DNA of 64,000 nt, taken from NCBI GenBank assembly GCA_963854835.1, contig OY978530.1:25635637-25699636 (forward strand). Direction: 5' to 3'. The notes beneath the pieces are model-generated. The model did not search any database. It saw only the letters and a list, made by a program, of their open reading frames with translations, and had not been told where the DNA came from. This stretch comes from Megamerina dolium. Lineage: Eukaryota; Arthropoda; Insecta; Diptera; Megamerinidae. The position numbers and the translations under genes were made by a program. Numbering within the stretch: the stretch's first letter is position 1; each line of letters opens with the position of its first letter. Below, one piece after another: positions 36,196 through 47,259 of this stretch.

Positions 36196-36429
36196 ATTAA
36201 TAGTCTAGAAATGTCTTGGTGTTGGCCTAATAATATTGTGTGTTACTTACAAATTATTAAAGTTTTTTTTATCACAAGATGATGATGGCCATACATCTGG
36301 TCGCACAATTAGTGCGTTCGAAAGATTTCAGACTACATTTTTTGTGAAGACAGTTTTGTATTTCGTCGTTTATGTGAAAACCAGTGAAATTAATGAAGGA
36401 ACAAGCTGTGTGAAATTTTCTTACTTATA

Positions 36430-37065
36430 AAAAATGCAAAACCGGTTTATGGTGATAGCTTTAATGGAACGTACCGTTCAACTTTGGTTTGTTCTATTCC
36501 GTTCTGAAAGTTTCGATGTCAAAGATGCACCTTGTACTGGCCGCCCAGTAACTGAAAAAGCCAATGAAATTAAGCAACTGGTGGGGCTAGACCGGCATGC
36601 AATCTATAAGGACATCAACATCAACTACACTTCAACTACATGCCAGTTTGGAGTCATTTAAAAAGGGTTGGTTACACGAAGCAGTTTGATGATTAGGTGC
36701 CACATAATTTCACGAAAAATAATTTAATTGACCGAATCACCATCAGTGAAGCGAGCTTCAGTCAGTCAGATTTAACGGATTTAATACGAGAATATTTAAG
36801 GAAAAAACCATAGTCAAAGAGCGGTCCCCACCACAAAAAACAAACAAGCGACAAACAAGGTGATGTTGACTGTATGGTTAGATTAGAAAGGAATTGTCTA
36901 TTATGAGCTGCTACAACCAGGTGAGATGGTTAACTCTCAAATCTAGTGCTCACAACTCTTGATTGAATGAAACAATTAAGACAGAGCAACCAGACTTGGC
37001 TAACATAAAAGGTGTTGTGTTTCATCATGCCATTGCTAAGCCACACATATCTGGACACATTGTAT
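36430..37065 (+). pseudogene. Mariner transposase relic
   Basis: Contains FRSESFDVKDAPCTGRPVTE (36500), the strongly conserved helix-turn-helix linker of mariner transposases, then NLIDRITISEA near 36725 and VVFHHAIAKPHIS near 37015, the remains of the second catalytic aspartate motif (HHDNAKPH) with D changed. The core between them is deleted or scrambled. No terminal repeats located. DNA cut-and-paste function is lost. Confidence 0.85.
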
Positions 37066-37474
37066 ATATGTAGGCATTAACATTTTTTTTATACAGTCCT
37101 TGAAAATAATAATTTGAATAAGTCAGATGAGAATTCATACTTCTATGTGCGATTTGTTTCTTCTAGACATCGCAACATTCGATATAACATAGATATTGTT
37201 TGCATGAATTCTCACTCCCAAATTAGGCTCTTTCTTAATTCTCTCATACATATTAATGCACCCATGAATTTACCACTATAAGATATTCAAAGTCTTTTGA
37301 TCGAATTAATGTACATAAAAATGAACCGAATTTTGTCTAACAACTGAACTTAAAACTTCATACAAGGACTCAGTTTTAAATATATGGAAAATATGATTTT
37401 GGCTAATTGAAATATACATAAATGATTAAATGTTATTTGTGTGTAGTTAGACCAATTATTTTTTATTGTCGTGT
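37066..37474. other. No recognisable feature
   Basis: AT-rich; includes TATATGTAGGCATT-type sequence but no supported feature. Confidence 0.4.
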
Positions 37475-38932
37475 TAACTAGGAAGGCAAGGCGAGGAAGG
37501 TACCTTTGGTCCAACTATCGGAAAATTCAGCCTCCACCAGAACACCTCCGATAACGGAATGAGGCTGATCGATTTCGCCGTAGCACAAAACATGGTAACT
37601 AGTAGTACCAGATTTCAGCACCTCGACATCCACAAAGCGACGTGGCTCTCTCCAGATCAACGAACGAAAAACCAAATTGATCAAGTATTATTTACGGTAG
37701 GCATGCTTCCAGTGTGATCGACGTGAAATCGATCCGCAAAGTCCCACACAGAGAAAGCTTGACGTCAATAAGCTGTAATCACCAGAAACAGCAAATTCTT
37801 TTAGCACTCGATTATCGGATCTGCTTATGTAGAACACTTCCCCTCTTGATAATACATGCGCACAGTCGACACATATACCCCACTCCATGACTAATGCTTC
37901 TGAGTAGATAATCGGTTTCTGCCGGCCTCTGAGGAATGAGTGGTATGACCAGAAGTGTCGCGAGGCTACCGCAGAGAAAGACCCCGCCTTCAGAAAAACC
38001 CTACGGGCAGGTGCAACGCGACCTGTTAAGGAATAGAGAATAGGAGTGAGGAAACACGTCTTTTCAGGAGTAAGAAGAGAGAGCTAGAAAGACGCGAGTG
38101 TAAGGACTCGAAAATTCTTTCCGAACATCAAGCGCCTGAGTGGCGTCTTAAATTCCGGAGCCTCTTCCTGTCGTGACTACAATGGGAATCTGGTTATAGA
38201 TGTCCAAAGGGTATTGAGCTTATGGAGGGTACCACGTTACTGACTGGCAACGCCTCGAACAATCCCGCCAGTATAGGAGATTTCCAGAACACCCCATTCA
38301 CGGATGATGGTGTAGATGTTCAGTCACCCGACCATGACGAAGTCAGAAAGGTCATTTTTAGGCTGAAAAACAACAAAGCTGCAGGTGCTGATGGCCCGCC
38401 TGTCAAGTTGTTTAAGACTGCAGGCAATGAGCTGAATTTCAGCATCCTCTAACTCATAAGCAGAATATAGTCGGATGAAAGCAAGGCCGTCGATTGGAAG
38501 CTCAGTGTTTTTTGTCCCGTACATAAGAAAGGAGAAACCCACAATTTGCGACAACTATCGTTGAATAAGTATTCTTAGCATCGCATACAAGGTCCTATCG
38601 AGAGTACTGTGTGAAAGATTGAAGTCTATGCTTAACAACCTAATTGGACCTTATAAGTGTAGCTTCAGACCTGGTGAATCTACCATCGACGAGATTTTCA
38701 CACTACGCCAAATCCTGGAGAAGACCCAAGAAAAACAGATCGTCACACACATTTGTTGATAATAAAGCCGCTTTCGACAGTCCGGTAAGGGATTACCTCT
38801 ACACAAGAATGTCTGAGTTCGGTATTGTTGCGAAGCTCATTCGGCTTTGCAGGATGACATTGTGTAACTTCCGTTGTGCAGTGGAAATTGGGAACAACCT
38901 CTCCCCTCCGTTTAATACAGTAACAGACTAAA
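37475..38932 (+). pseudogene. RTE-type LINE relic C3 (endonuclease to RT)
   Basis: Opens with endonuclease text TFGPTIGKFSLHQNTSDNG, LIDFAVAQNMV, DIHKATWLSPDQRTKNQID, the classical RTE endonuclease C-terminal part. It then follows the same sequence as C1 from 37686. RT start: LKNNKAAGADGPP (38365), CPVHKKGE (38512), KAAFDSPVRDYLY (38765). It stops at 38932, before the RGFRQGDSL motif. Many stops. C1 and C3 overlap and together cover most of the family. Confidence 0.85.
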
Positions 38933-38939
38933 ACTGAAC

Positions 38940-39458
38940 TGAACTTTACAACCCTTTACATAAGTACCTACGAACATCCCATAAATCAGTAAAAAGATTC
39001 AACGTACCAACAATATACAAACCATACCGAATATGTGTATTATAGAAAAAATCATTTGATTCTTCATTAAGTAGTTCTTGCTTTAAGCGAGGTTGTCAGT
39101 GTTCGACTGACTGAGTTCAACTGCTCGCCTGCGAGCTCTCAGCTTTGCCCGGGGTCATTTTGACAACCCGCAAATACCACGAGCAACCATCTGCCACTCC
39201 GTTGGTTGTTCCTATATATATTGCTATAAAAGGTCTCCCTCTTCCGAGCTGAACACACTTCTAGTGTCGGTGAATTGTATGCCGATAGGCAATCGTGTGT
39301 TTGTAAAAAGCAGGGGTCCGAGAATTGACCGTTGTTAATTTACCTTAAATTTTGTACTATACTCATCAAATAACTATTTGTAAGTCTAATTGCTATATTA
39401 TTGAAACCATAGAGAACACTTAGTCTTTCACACAAAGGTGAATGACTTACCCTGTTAA
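38940..39458 (+). other. LTR-like sequence with TATA box
   Basis: A TATAAAAG box at about 39232 is followed by CCGAGCTGAACACACTTCTAGTGTCGGTGA, given here in two halves by position 39253-39282. A close variant of this block occurs in the solo LTR near 45648-45672. This suggests the promoter and start region of an LTR. Clear LTR ends are not seen; A5 is inserted at its right edge. Confidence 0.5.
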
Positions 39459-39618
39459 TTTTTTTTTTTTTTTTTTTTTGTTAGCTTATTTTTTTTTATT
39501 GAATCTTTCTTAAATACAAGAAACTAACAATAAGTATTCAAATCTTACAAACTAAATAAAACTATGTGATATCCCCTACGTTCCATCACAATTTGGTGAG
39601 TCGCGAGATGTAGCAATT

Positions 39619-42267
39619 TTACAGCATATTCAGTGTGTCTTTTCTCTTTAATCGACGATGCCCCTTGCTCAGCAACAATTGCCTAGCAAGGGGATTCGGA
39701 TGATTGTGTAATTTTTGAATGTAGCTTCTGCAGGACATTGCAACTTCCTCAGAAATTGTGGATACATTTAAATCTCGATGGATGTTAACGTTCCTCATAT
39801 ACCAAGGCGCGTTTACAATAATTCGCAGACACTTGGATTGTATTCGCTGCAATTTTTCGATATTAGAGGGAGATGCGGTGCCCCAAAACTGAATACCATA
39901 AGTCCAGATTGGTTTCAGGATTGCTTTATATAATAGCACTTTGTATTCAAGATTCAACTTTGATCTTTTGTGTAACAGCCACCATAACTGATTCATTTTA
40001 AGCTTGATCTGAGTTTTCTTTGCCTCTATGTGATTTTTCCATGTCAGCCTTCTGTCGAGGTGAATACCCAAGTACTTTGTTGAGGAACATTGTGGAACTG
40101 ATTGGCCATTAATTTTAAGTGGGGGACATGTATCTAGCCTTAGCGTGAAGGTTACATGTACGCTCTTTGATTCATAGACTTTTATACGCCATTTTGCTAG
40201 CCAGATTTCGAGAGAATCGACATGAGTCTGCAGGAGTTTAGTAGCTTCTATGGGGTTAGAGCGAGAGCACAATATTGCCGTATCATCAGCAAAGGTCGAT
40301 ATGAATGTATAGTTATTGTTGGGCATATCTGAAGTGTATAAGAGATACAGTAAGGGACCCAAAACGCTTCCTTGAGGAACGCCAGCGTGAATATCCAATG
40401 GATTTGTTGTGTAATCCTTGTGATGTACGAGAAATTGTCTTTTCGTGAGGTAGCTACTAAGCAATGAGAAGACATTTGCAGGCAGTAATAGTTTGAGTTT
40501 GTAAATAAGGCCATCGTGCCATACTTTATCGAAAGCTTGAGTGATATCAAGAAAGACAGCTGAGCAATACTTTTTTTCTTCAAAAGTGTTCCTTATCAGA
40601 GTTACAATGCGGTGGACTTGTTCTATTGTGCCGTGCTGTTTTCTAAATCCAAACTGATGTTGAGGAATCAGTTGGTTGAGATTAATAAATGGAGTTATAT
40701 TCATGACAAGTAGCTTTTCGAATACTTTAGAAAGTAGAGGCAGGAGGCTGATAGGTCTGTACAATGCAACTTTTGTAGGGTCTTTTCCTGGTTTTGCTAT
40801 CATAATAATTTTTGAAGTTTTCCAGCATTTGGGATAGTGTTTAATACGAAGGATAGCATTGAAAATGTGCATCAGATGAATTACTGAAGCCGGAGGTAGC
40901 TCTTTTATCATTTTACCGGTAATTTTATCTGGACCAGGTGATTTTTTTGGGTTTAAATCTTTATAAATTGCTTTGAATATGTCCTTTTTTTTAATTTTGA
41001 GCGTTATTGAGCAAGGTTGAGAAGTTAATATTGGTAATGAGGACTGTGAAGAGGGTAGATTGGGTGTAAACACACTTTTTAGGTGGTTTGCAAAAGCCAA
41101 ACCCTTCTCATAGTTGCTTCTAGCCCAATTACCGTCACTCAAACGGATGGGGGAATCAGTGAGAATTGGCCGATTTGATTTTTTTGCTGATTTCCACAAA
41201 GAGTAGTCTGACGCTTCACCAGGTGTTAATTTCGCTATGTGCTCTTCTAACTCTTTGTTGTTTTTATTTTTTAAGGCTTGCTTTAACTTTCGAGTGCAGT
41301 GCTGTAGCTGTGTTTTCAGATTCGGTGATCTGAATTCTTGCCATTGTCTTCGGAGTCTTCTTTTCTGTCTTACTAGCAATTCAATATCGGCTGGTGTGTA
41401 TGGGCTATAGTTTGATTGCTTGCATACCTTTGTGCAGGTGGCTGAGCTGAGAGCTAATGAGAGCAGCTGGTTGAATTTTTCGAGTGCTGAGTCTACATCG
41501 TGTCCATTTCTTAATACAGTACTCAGAAGAAGATGGGAATTTATATATTTCTTGAATTTTAACCAGTCTATTTTCTTTCTAACGCAATTGCTTTGGGGGC
41601 TTGGTGATTTTATAGATATTACCGTGGGTGAGTGGTCAGATGATAGATCATAATTACACTCTGTGGAGATATTTTCCATCTGCAAACCTTTGGCGACTCC
41701 AAAGTCTATGAGATCGGGTATTTTCCTCTTGTCCGTCGGCCAATATGTCGGTTGACCATTTGAAATAACATCGTAGCCGTGGTTAGTGATGATTGAACAT
41801 AGTCTTTTGCCTTTTGGAGTTATTAATCGGGAGCCCCAGTGAGTGTGTTTGGCGTTGAAATCGCCAGCAACCAAGAATTTGCTACCAAGATTTGAGAAAA
41901 ATTCTTTATATTGCTGTTCGGTAATACTGTATCTTGGGGGACAGTATATCGCAGATATTACTAGCTTAGAGATGTATTCTTCCAGACATATAGATGTTGC
42001 TTGCAAGTAGACGCTACTAAAATCTTCAAGAACATGATGTTTTATTCTGCTTTTTATCAATATGGCAGTTCCTCCGCGTGCCTTACCATGCGGATGATTT
42101 GTGGTGTACAGTTTGTAATATGGTATTTGGTAGCAATTTTTGTCAGTGAAATGGGTCTCAGATATCATCATTATGTCGATTTGGCTGGATTCAAGGAATT
42201 GAATTAGCTCCAAACGGTGCTGGCTTAAGCCGTTGGCGTTCCAGTGGCATATCTTGAGACAACTCAT
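39619..42267 (-). CDS. Family A ORF2: endonuclease and reverse transcriptase, intact
   Basis: 882 residues from ATG 42267 to the stop at 39619, the only complete family A ORF2 here. Endonuclease at about 1-220: HWNANGL (8-14), MISETH (34-39, catalytic Glu), GDFNAKHTHWGS (135-146), SDHSP (210-214, Asp-His pair). A linker with SLWKSAKKSN near 375 is followed by RT: KSPGPDKITG near 450, FLDITQAFDKVWHDG near 560, GVPQGSVLGPLLYLLY near 620, FADDTAIL near 655 with the catalytic Asp pair. A conserved C-terminal segment has NAPWYMRNVNIHRDLNV. No RNase H, as usual in Jockey. The protein nicks genomic DNA and copies element RNA at the nick. The start overlaps the ORF1 stop (ATGA), suggesting coupled reinitiation. 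Being intact, it could act on other copies in trans. Confidence 0.95.
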   Translation of the reverse strand: MSCLKICHWNANGLSQHRLELIQFLESSQIDIMMISETHFTDKNCYQIPYYKLYTTNHPHGKARGGTAILIKSRIKHHVLEDFSSVYLQATSICLEEYISKLVISAIYCPPRYSITEQQYKEFFSNLGSKFLVAGDFNAKHTHWGSRLITPKGKRLCSIITNHGYDVISNGQPTYWPTDKRKIPDLIDFGVAKGLQMENISTECNYDLSSDHSPTVISIKSPSPQSNCVRKKIDWLKFKKYINSHLLLSTVLRNGHDVDSALEKFNQLLSLALSSATCTKVCKQSNYSPYTPADIELLVRQKRRLRRQWQEFRSPNLKTQLQHCTRKLKQALKNKNNKELEEHIAKLTPGEASDYSLWKSAKKSNRPILTDSPIRLSDGNWARSNYEKGLAFANHLKSVFTPNLPSSQSSLPILTSQPCSITLKIKKKDIFKAIYKDLNPKKSPGPDKITGKMIKELPPASVIHLMHIFNAILRIKHYPKCWKTSKIIMIAKPGKDPTKVALYRPISLLPLLSKVFEKLLVMNITPFINLNQLIPQHQFGFRKQHGTIEQVHRIVTLIRNTFEEKKYCSAVFLDITQAFDKVWHDGLIYKLKLLLPANVFSLLSSYLTKRQFLVHHKDYTTNPLDIHAGVPQGSVLGPLLYLLYTSDMPNNNYTFISTFADDTAILCSRSNPIEATKLLQTHVDSLEIWLAKWRIKVYESKSVHVTFTLRLDTCPPLKINGQSVPQCSSTKYLGIHLDRRLTWKNHIEAKKTQIKLKMNQLWWLLHKRSKLNLEYKVLLYKAILKPIWTYGIQFWGTASPSNIEKLQRIQSKCLRIIVNAPWYMRNVNIHRDLNVSTISEEVAMSCRSYIQKLHNHPNPLARQLLLSKGHRRLKRKDTLNML

Positions 42268-43862
42268 GGTCTGGATAGCAATGTTTGGAGTAACATCGAT
42301 TGATTTTTCATCATTTCTTGCATCATTGTTTGCATTGAGTTCATGAATTGGTTCATATTCTGAATTAATGTTTGAAGCAAATGTTCAAGGGTACTTGGCT
42401 GTTGGGTGGGCAGTGAGTGTTTCTGCTCATTATTTACATTGCTTTGTTGGTGTGGGTTTTGTTTTAACACGCTAGCGTATGAATTGGTTTGATTCTTGTT
42501 TGGGATTGCAGAGAAGAATTGTGTTGCATCAATATTTTGGCTATCTGAGTTTGCTCAACTGGTTTTAGAGGTTGATTGCTAGCGGAGAAATTTAGCTTTA
42601 GGGTTGTATATACTGGGCAACCTCTATAATTTGCGGTGTGATTACCTCCACAATTGCTGCATTTTTTCATGCTAGCATCGCCTTTAGATTTTGGGCATAT
42701 GTTTGATTTATGGAGATCTCCACAAATCACACAAAGAGCTGGCAGGGTACAATATGTCTTAGTATGTCCATATTCTTGGCAGTTGCTGCACTGAGGAGGT
42801 CCAGTTCTCTTATGGGGTTCTTCGATTGTGATTTTGCGATGCAATAAATATCGAATTTTATATATGGAGTGTACTTCACCTTTTTTAGGGGTTTTGTTTC
42901 AGGCTGAAGCTCAATACGATATAACGGTTGAGGTATATTGCTCTTGTTGAGAATGTTGAATACTGTTTTGGCTTGAAACCCTTCTTCCTGGAGGGCAAGT
43001 TTGATTTCGTTAATATCAACGTTGGGTTCGACGCCTTTGAGTACAACGATTAAGCCCTTACTACTTTATAGCTGATATGTGTAGTAATTCTTTTTTACAG
43101 CATCAAATTCCGCTATTACTTTGCGATAATGAGTTTCGCTGTAGATTTGCACTTTTGTTTCCTCAATTTGGCCTTTGCGAATAGGAACAACATGGAAATT
43201 CTTTGGTCCTATAAGACTTGTAATTCTAGAAATCAACTTATCTGAGTTGCGTTCTCTCAAGAAAATGGGTGGGGGTTTGAAATTTTTCTTGGAGATAATA
43301 TTTTCGTCACTTTCATCACCTGAAAGCAGAGCGTATCTATTTTCCGAACTAATAGGGACAGTGTTCTGTTTTTGAATTTTTGTTGAATTCATTTGTTTTG
43401 AATTTTGCGGACTTCTCTTTCGCTTTACTACAGTAATGTAGCGATCAATACCAGTTTGAACAGCAACTGGTTCCTTATTAGTCATCGCACTAGTTGCTTT
43501 AACTACTGGGTCATGCACTTCAGTAGAAGTGCCGTTATTTGATTGCTTTGATGTTGTAGCTGTTGGTGTTACAGCAGGTGAAGCACATTGTACACTCCAC
43601 GGTATAGAGGGAGATAGTATATCACGATAGAACAAATTATTTTTTTTTTGTCTGTATTTATTGTTGTTGCAAAATTTGATGAATTTTTAATATGTGCAGG
43701 CAAAAGATTTGCACTGTTACTTTCACTTGTGCAGTGTGTATCAACTGTTTTATTTGATAATGCACTTATCGGGGGGGTTTGCGCGGGTGATTGCAAATTA
43801 TTGTTTACACACACATTAACAGGCGATTGCCGTTGCCGGAGAGGAGAGCGCTGAACACTCAT
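42264..43862 (-). pseudogene. Family A ORF1 in A5, three lesions
   Basis: From ATG 43862 the frame is lost at an A10 run (43641-43650), the same run that is A9 in A1. Downstream, a lysine codon has become TAA (43064-43066), and about 16 bases are missing near 42540 compared with A1. Zinc knuckles at 42630-42800 are intact (CSNCQEYGHTKTYC, CVICGDLHKSNIC, CSNCGGNHTANYRGC). So A5 supplies a full ORF2 but not ORF1. Confidence 0.9.
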
Positions 43863-43972
43863 ATATATTATAAACAAAATGTTTGCAAATTATATTATTA
43901 TTTTATTTGTTTTTTTTTTTCTAAAAATCAAAAGAAAGACGTCCACTCTTATTGGTGACTTTCGCGAAACTG

Positions 43973-44652
43973 CAATGCTTGTTAAATGCTTTCGAGAAAT
44001 CTAATAGACACAACATGCTCATTATTATAAAATATGCTCATTATCATAAGATATTCTTACATTGTCAAAAATTTTCATCATAGCTGTAGAACAACTATAC
44101 TCAGGTCTAAATCCCAATAGAGGTGACAAAAAATTATTTTCATATAGGTATGTTTATAAAATACTAACATACTAACGATAAAATATTAACAGAGCGAAAA
44201 TTGCAAGGTAATAATGTAGAGGCCTTTATGGTTAGCGGAATTATTTTTACAATCCTACAGGTGCCTGGAGAGCTATAAGTAGTAAAACATCGCTTTATTA
44301 TGTGAGTGAGTAGATCAAGAACGAAAAGCTGAATAATCTTATTAATCTTATACCATCTGCTCCCACAGCCCTGGAGTTAATTTTCATAATGCATCTAGCA
44401 ATATTAGATTCTTGAACTGAAGAAAAAAAGAATGAACTATTCAAAGTCAGGGAATTCAATCTGAATGGAATGTAGTTGACATCTTCTTGATCGGATATAA
44501 GAGATTGAGCAAATACATTTGAATCGATATTACATTCTGCATTTACTTTATCGCAGACACCAAATTTTGTCCAGAGACAATTAGGAGACAGATCAATATT
44601 AAATTTCCTACTAAAACACCATACCTTCGCCAATCTTACAATATAAGTAGCA
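43973..44652 (-). pseudogene. LINE F reverse transcriptase, N-terminal part
   Basis: Minus-strand text: RKFNIDLSPNCLW (44600), FFFSSVQESNIARCIMKINS with AVGADGIRLI (44400-44340), then after frameshifts GFRPEYSCSTAMMKIFDNV (44130) and LDFSKAFNKH (43995). This is the start of RT up to the first catalytic block; the rest is lost at the A5 boundary. Confidence 0.75.
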
Positions 44653-44656
44653 AAGT

Positions 44657-45802
44657 TGTAACACGCGTATCCGTGTTACAAATGCCGAATATTAATATAT
44701 TCGGCATCAATACATTTATATAGAAAAAAAAAATAATTAGAAAATAAATAATAATAAAATAAAAAAAAATATCGAACCCGTACATGTGGACACGGTCAGG
44801 TGGTGGGACGAACCCACGGAACACTTGCACCAAGACACATTACAACTTCGATACAGATAAATGAGTTTGTATATGTGCTTGTGCTTAATTCAGTTGATAT
44901 AAATTAATTGATATAAATGAAGTTGAATTTATATGTAATGTAGGTATGTATGTATGTAATGTACGTTAATTGAATAAAGGCAAAAGCACAAGCAAAAATA
45001 AAGGCAAACACATAGAGCAGATATGAGAATTCTCGTTTGGTTTAACATACATTTAATAGATAATGATCATGCTGAACCAACGTGAATGGAGAAAAGCTAC
45101 TTCCGTACATGATCGGACAAGCGACATATATACATGTGCTTGACCAGTTAGGATCAATATCGAAGCGACTTTCTTCTGTTGCAAACCATTTTGCAACAAC
45201 GAGCCGTTGGGCGAAATATTACCAACGAGTGCCCTATTGAAGCAGAACCATATACGGTGCGCGACAATACGAGTTCTTGCCCTAAAGTGATCCCATATAC
45301 GGGAGCTTCGGGTAGTCAACTGCGAGCCTTCTGCTCTGCCAAAGTAGTCACTTTGATCACTTCAAATCCAAGAGCAACCAGCTCAAGCGCTGGTTCCTCC
45401 TGCATCCCCTCCTTGTCTCCCTATTACTTGCGTAGGATACGAATAGAGTAGGATAGTTTCATAAATTTGTAGCCTTAGTGGAATAATTCAATTGTAGCAT
45501 ATTTTTCATTAATTTGTTAATTCAATTTGCCAATTCTTCTGTACTTCTAAAGCCTCTTTTCTTTTTGTAAATACTGAATTTTTTGTAAAGCCATATAAAC
45601 GAAAATAATAATAAAAGTAGGAATTGTACCGCGAGAGGTATATCATCCGAGCCGAACACTCTAGTGTCGGTAATATTACTGTCAATTTGACAGTAAGTGT
45701 GTAATTCGGTTTTCCTCCTACAACAAGAGTTCTTCGCTGCCCTCTTGTTTACCCTGGCTGGCTGAGCGTTACCCCAGCTGGAAAACAAAGGCACGCGTTA
45801 CA
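44657..45802 (+). mobile_element. Solo LTR, 1146 bases
   Basis: Begins TGTAACACGCG and ends CGCGTTACA, the TG...CA ends of an LTR, and is flanked by a 4-base target duplication AAGT (44653-44656 and 45803-45806). Removing it restores a continuous LINE F frame. Contains two adjacent hairpins at its left edge (44656-44681 and 44682-44707), and near 45648 a block shared with 39253-39282. Orientation is taken from that shared block. No internal element sequence is present. The family is uncertain; the length is greater than the G2 LTR. Confidence 0.8.
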
Positions 45803-46004
45803 AAGTTTCTAGAGGTCCTATAGGATTCCCAATTTTAGGCAGTTGGACGCCTCTTCCATTTATTGTGTAATTTTTTTCTCAACGTAATCGCATATTTTAT
45901 ATAAGAAATAAACAAGGCATAGAAACGGCTAAGTTGAAAATATTTTTAATTGAGTCGAAGAGTCAATTGCATTGTAGTCAAAATAAGTAACTATAAGGGT
46001 TTAG

Positions 46005-46476
46005 TCTCTCATCATGCCTGTCCTAACATATGGCGCTGAAGCCTGGACAATTTCCACCTCGGATGAGCGAATGCTTGGAGTTTTCGAGAGAAAAGTCCTA
46101 CGCAAGATCTTTGGACCTATTTGCGTTGGTGGCGAGTACCGAATAAGGTACAACCATGAGCTGTACGAGCTGTATGCCGATATTGACATAGTAAAGCGCA
46201 TCAAAATCCAGCGGCTGCACTGGCCAGGTCATGTCGAGCGAATGGAAGAACACGCTCCAGCTAAGAAGGTGTTATATTCGGAACCCGCTGGAGGACGACG
46301 CAGAAGAGGAAGACCAAACCTCCGGTGGAAAGACCAAGTACTGGAGAACCTGACGGCGCTTGGAATTTCTAACTGGCTTCAGCTAGCGAAGAACAGAGAT
46401 GGCTGGCGAAACATGTTATTTTCGGCCTAAATCGATATTCGGTTGTTATGGCCACATAAGTAAGTAAGTAAGTAAG
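46005..46476 (+). mobile_element. RTE 3' fragment with TAAG tail
   Basis: Open for 138 residues from 46014: PVLTYGAEAWTISTSDERML, VFERKVLRKIFGPICVGGE, YRIRYNHELYELYADID, HWPGHVERMEEHAPAKKVLY, and GRPNLRWKDQVLENLTALGI, the conserved C-terminus of RTE-type ORF2. TAAG repeats follow. The flanks carry TAAGGGTTTAG (45994-46004 and 46477-46487), a probable target duplication overlapping the tail. It sits inside LINE F and is the best preserved RTE piece in the window. Confidence 0.9.
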
Positions 46477-46487
46477 TAAGGGTTTAG

Positions 46488-47060
46488 CGATGGAAAATTA
46501 CTAAGATTTATATTTAAAGTACAACAGATTAGGTCATGGTCAGAAATAAACGATAATTGATTAAATAATAAAGCGAATGAGGAGCCAGGCACAATGAAAT
46601 AGTCCAATAAGCTATGACAGTCATTAATTGAAAAACGACTGGGCAAAGGATTGTTTACAATAGTCAAAACTGCACTATTAAATCGTGGAACTTCATCGTG
46701 ACACTAAAATCACCACAAATTACAAAATGATCATAGTTGACGATGGAATATGACAATATGGAGAAAAAAGGTTCAAGGCTATTACATTTATTTGGGTTCT
46801 ACACACATGATAAGAATATGTTGGAGTACTTATCTATGATTACCACATTTAAAAACTCCGACTGACCACCACCAGACATAATTATTTATGTTGTAGACTA
46901 TCATTGAAATCATCCCTAAACCACGACTCAGATACAAAAATAATATCAACTAGACTGTTGTTAAAATACATGTTTTATATAGTCTATTTATAAGGCATTT
47001 AAGCTTCTCGCATTAAAATGTACAACATTAAAACCACTATGCCGCCTACACAGTATATTC
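46488..47060 (-). pseudogene. LINE F endonuclease
   Basis: Starts with FNVVHFNARSLNAL (47030), then DIIFVSESWF (46925, catalytic Glu), DHFVICGDFSV (46710, Asp, with N of DFN changed to S), and LDYFIVPGSS then FISDHDLI (46590-46520, Asp-His pair). The order and spacing are those of apurinic-like LINE endonucleases. Frameshifts are present. Confidence 0.75.
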
Positions 47061-47259
47061 AGCAAGAACCTATGATCATTAACACCAGCAGGAACGTTAT
47101 TTAATCCACTCATCAAAGTGAATAACAGAAGCAGTCCTGAAAAATACCGAAGCAAAACACAGGAAAAAAATCAACCATATATACAATATATTAAAAAACC
47201 AAAATAAGTTGTCTACATGAGAAATATATAATGCTGTTAGCCAATACAGCCTTGTCACC

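Larger units (their letters stand above)
39459..43972 (-). mobile_element. Jockey family A, copy A5 (full length, reversed)
   Basis: Poly(T) at 39459-39479 is the tail; the body is collinear with A1, and the 5' end CAGTTTCGCG lies at 43972. ORF2 is intact and ORF1 broken. The plus-strand flanks end ...CTGTTAA before the tail and begin CAATGCTTGTTAA after the 5' end; this is not a clean target duplication. The flanking CR1-like LINE is not continued across the insertion, so a deletion may have accompanied it. Confidence 0.95.

Noticed and set aside
43175..43375. Open frames antisense to family A ORF1 and ORF2
   Set aside because: The same antisense frames appear at the matching place in every copy (for example 4753-4953), as expected from shared DNA.
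39445..43985. Target duplication around A5
   Set aside because: TGTTAA occurs on both sides but not at the exact ends; the flanks do not match well enough.
44760..44835. Pol III B-box-like GGTTCG sequences
   Set aside because: They lie inside the solo LTR, with no A box at the right spacing.
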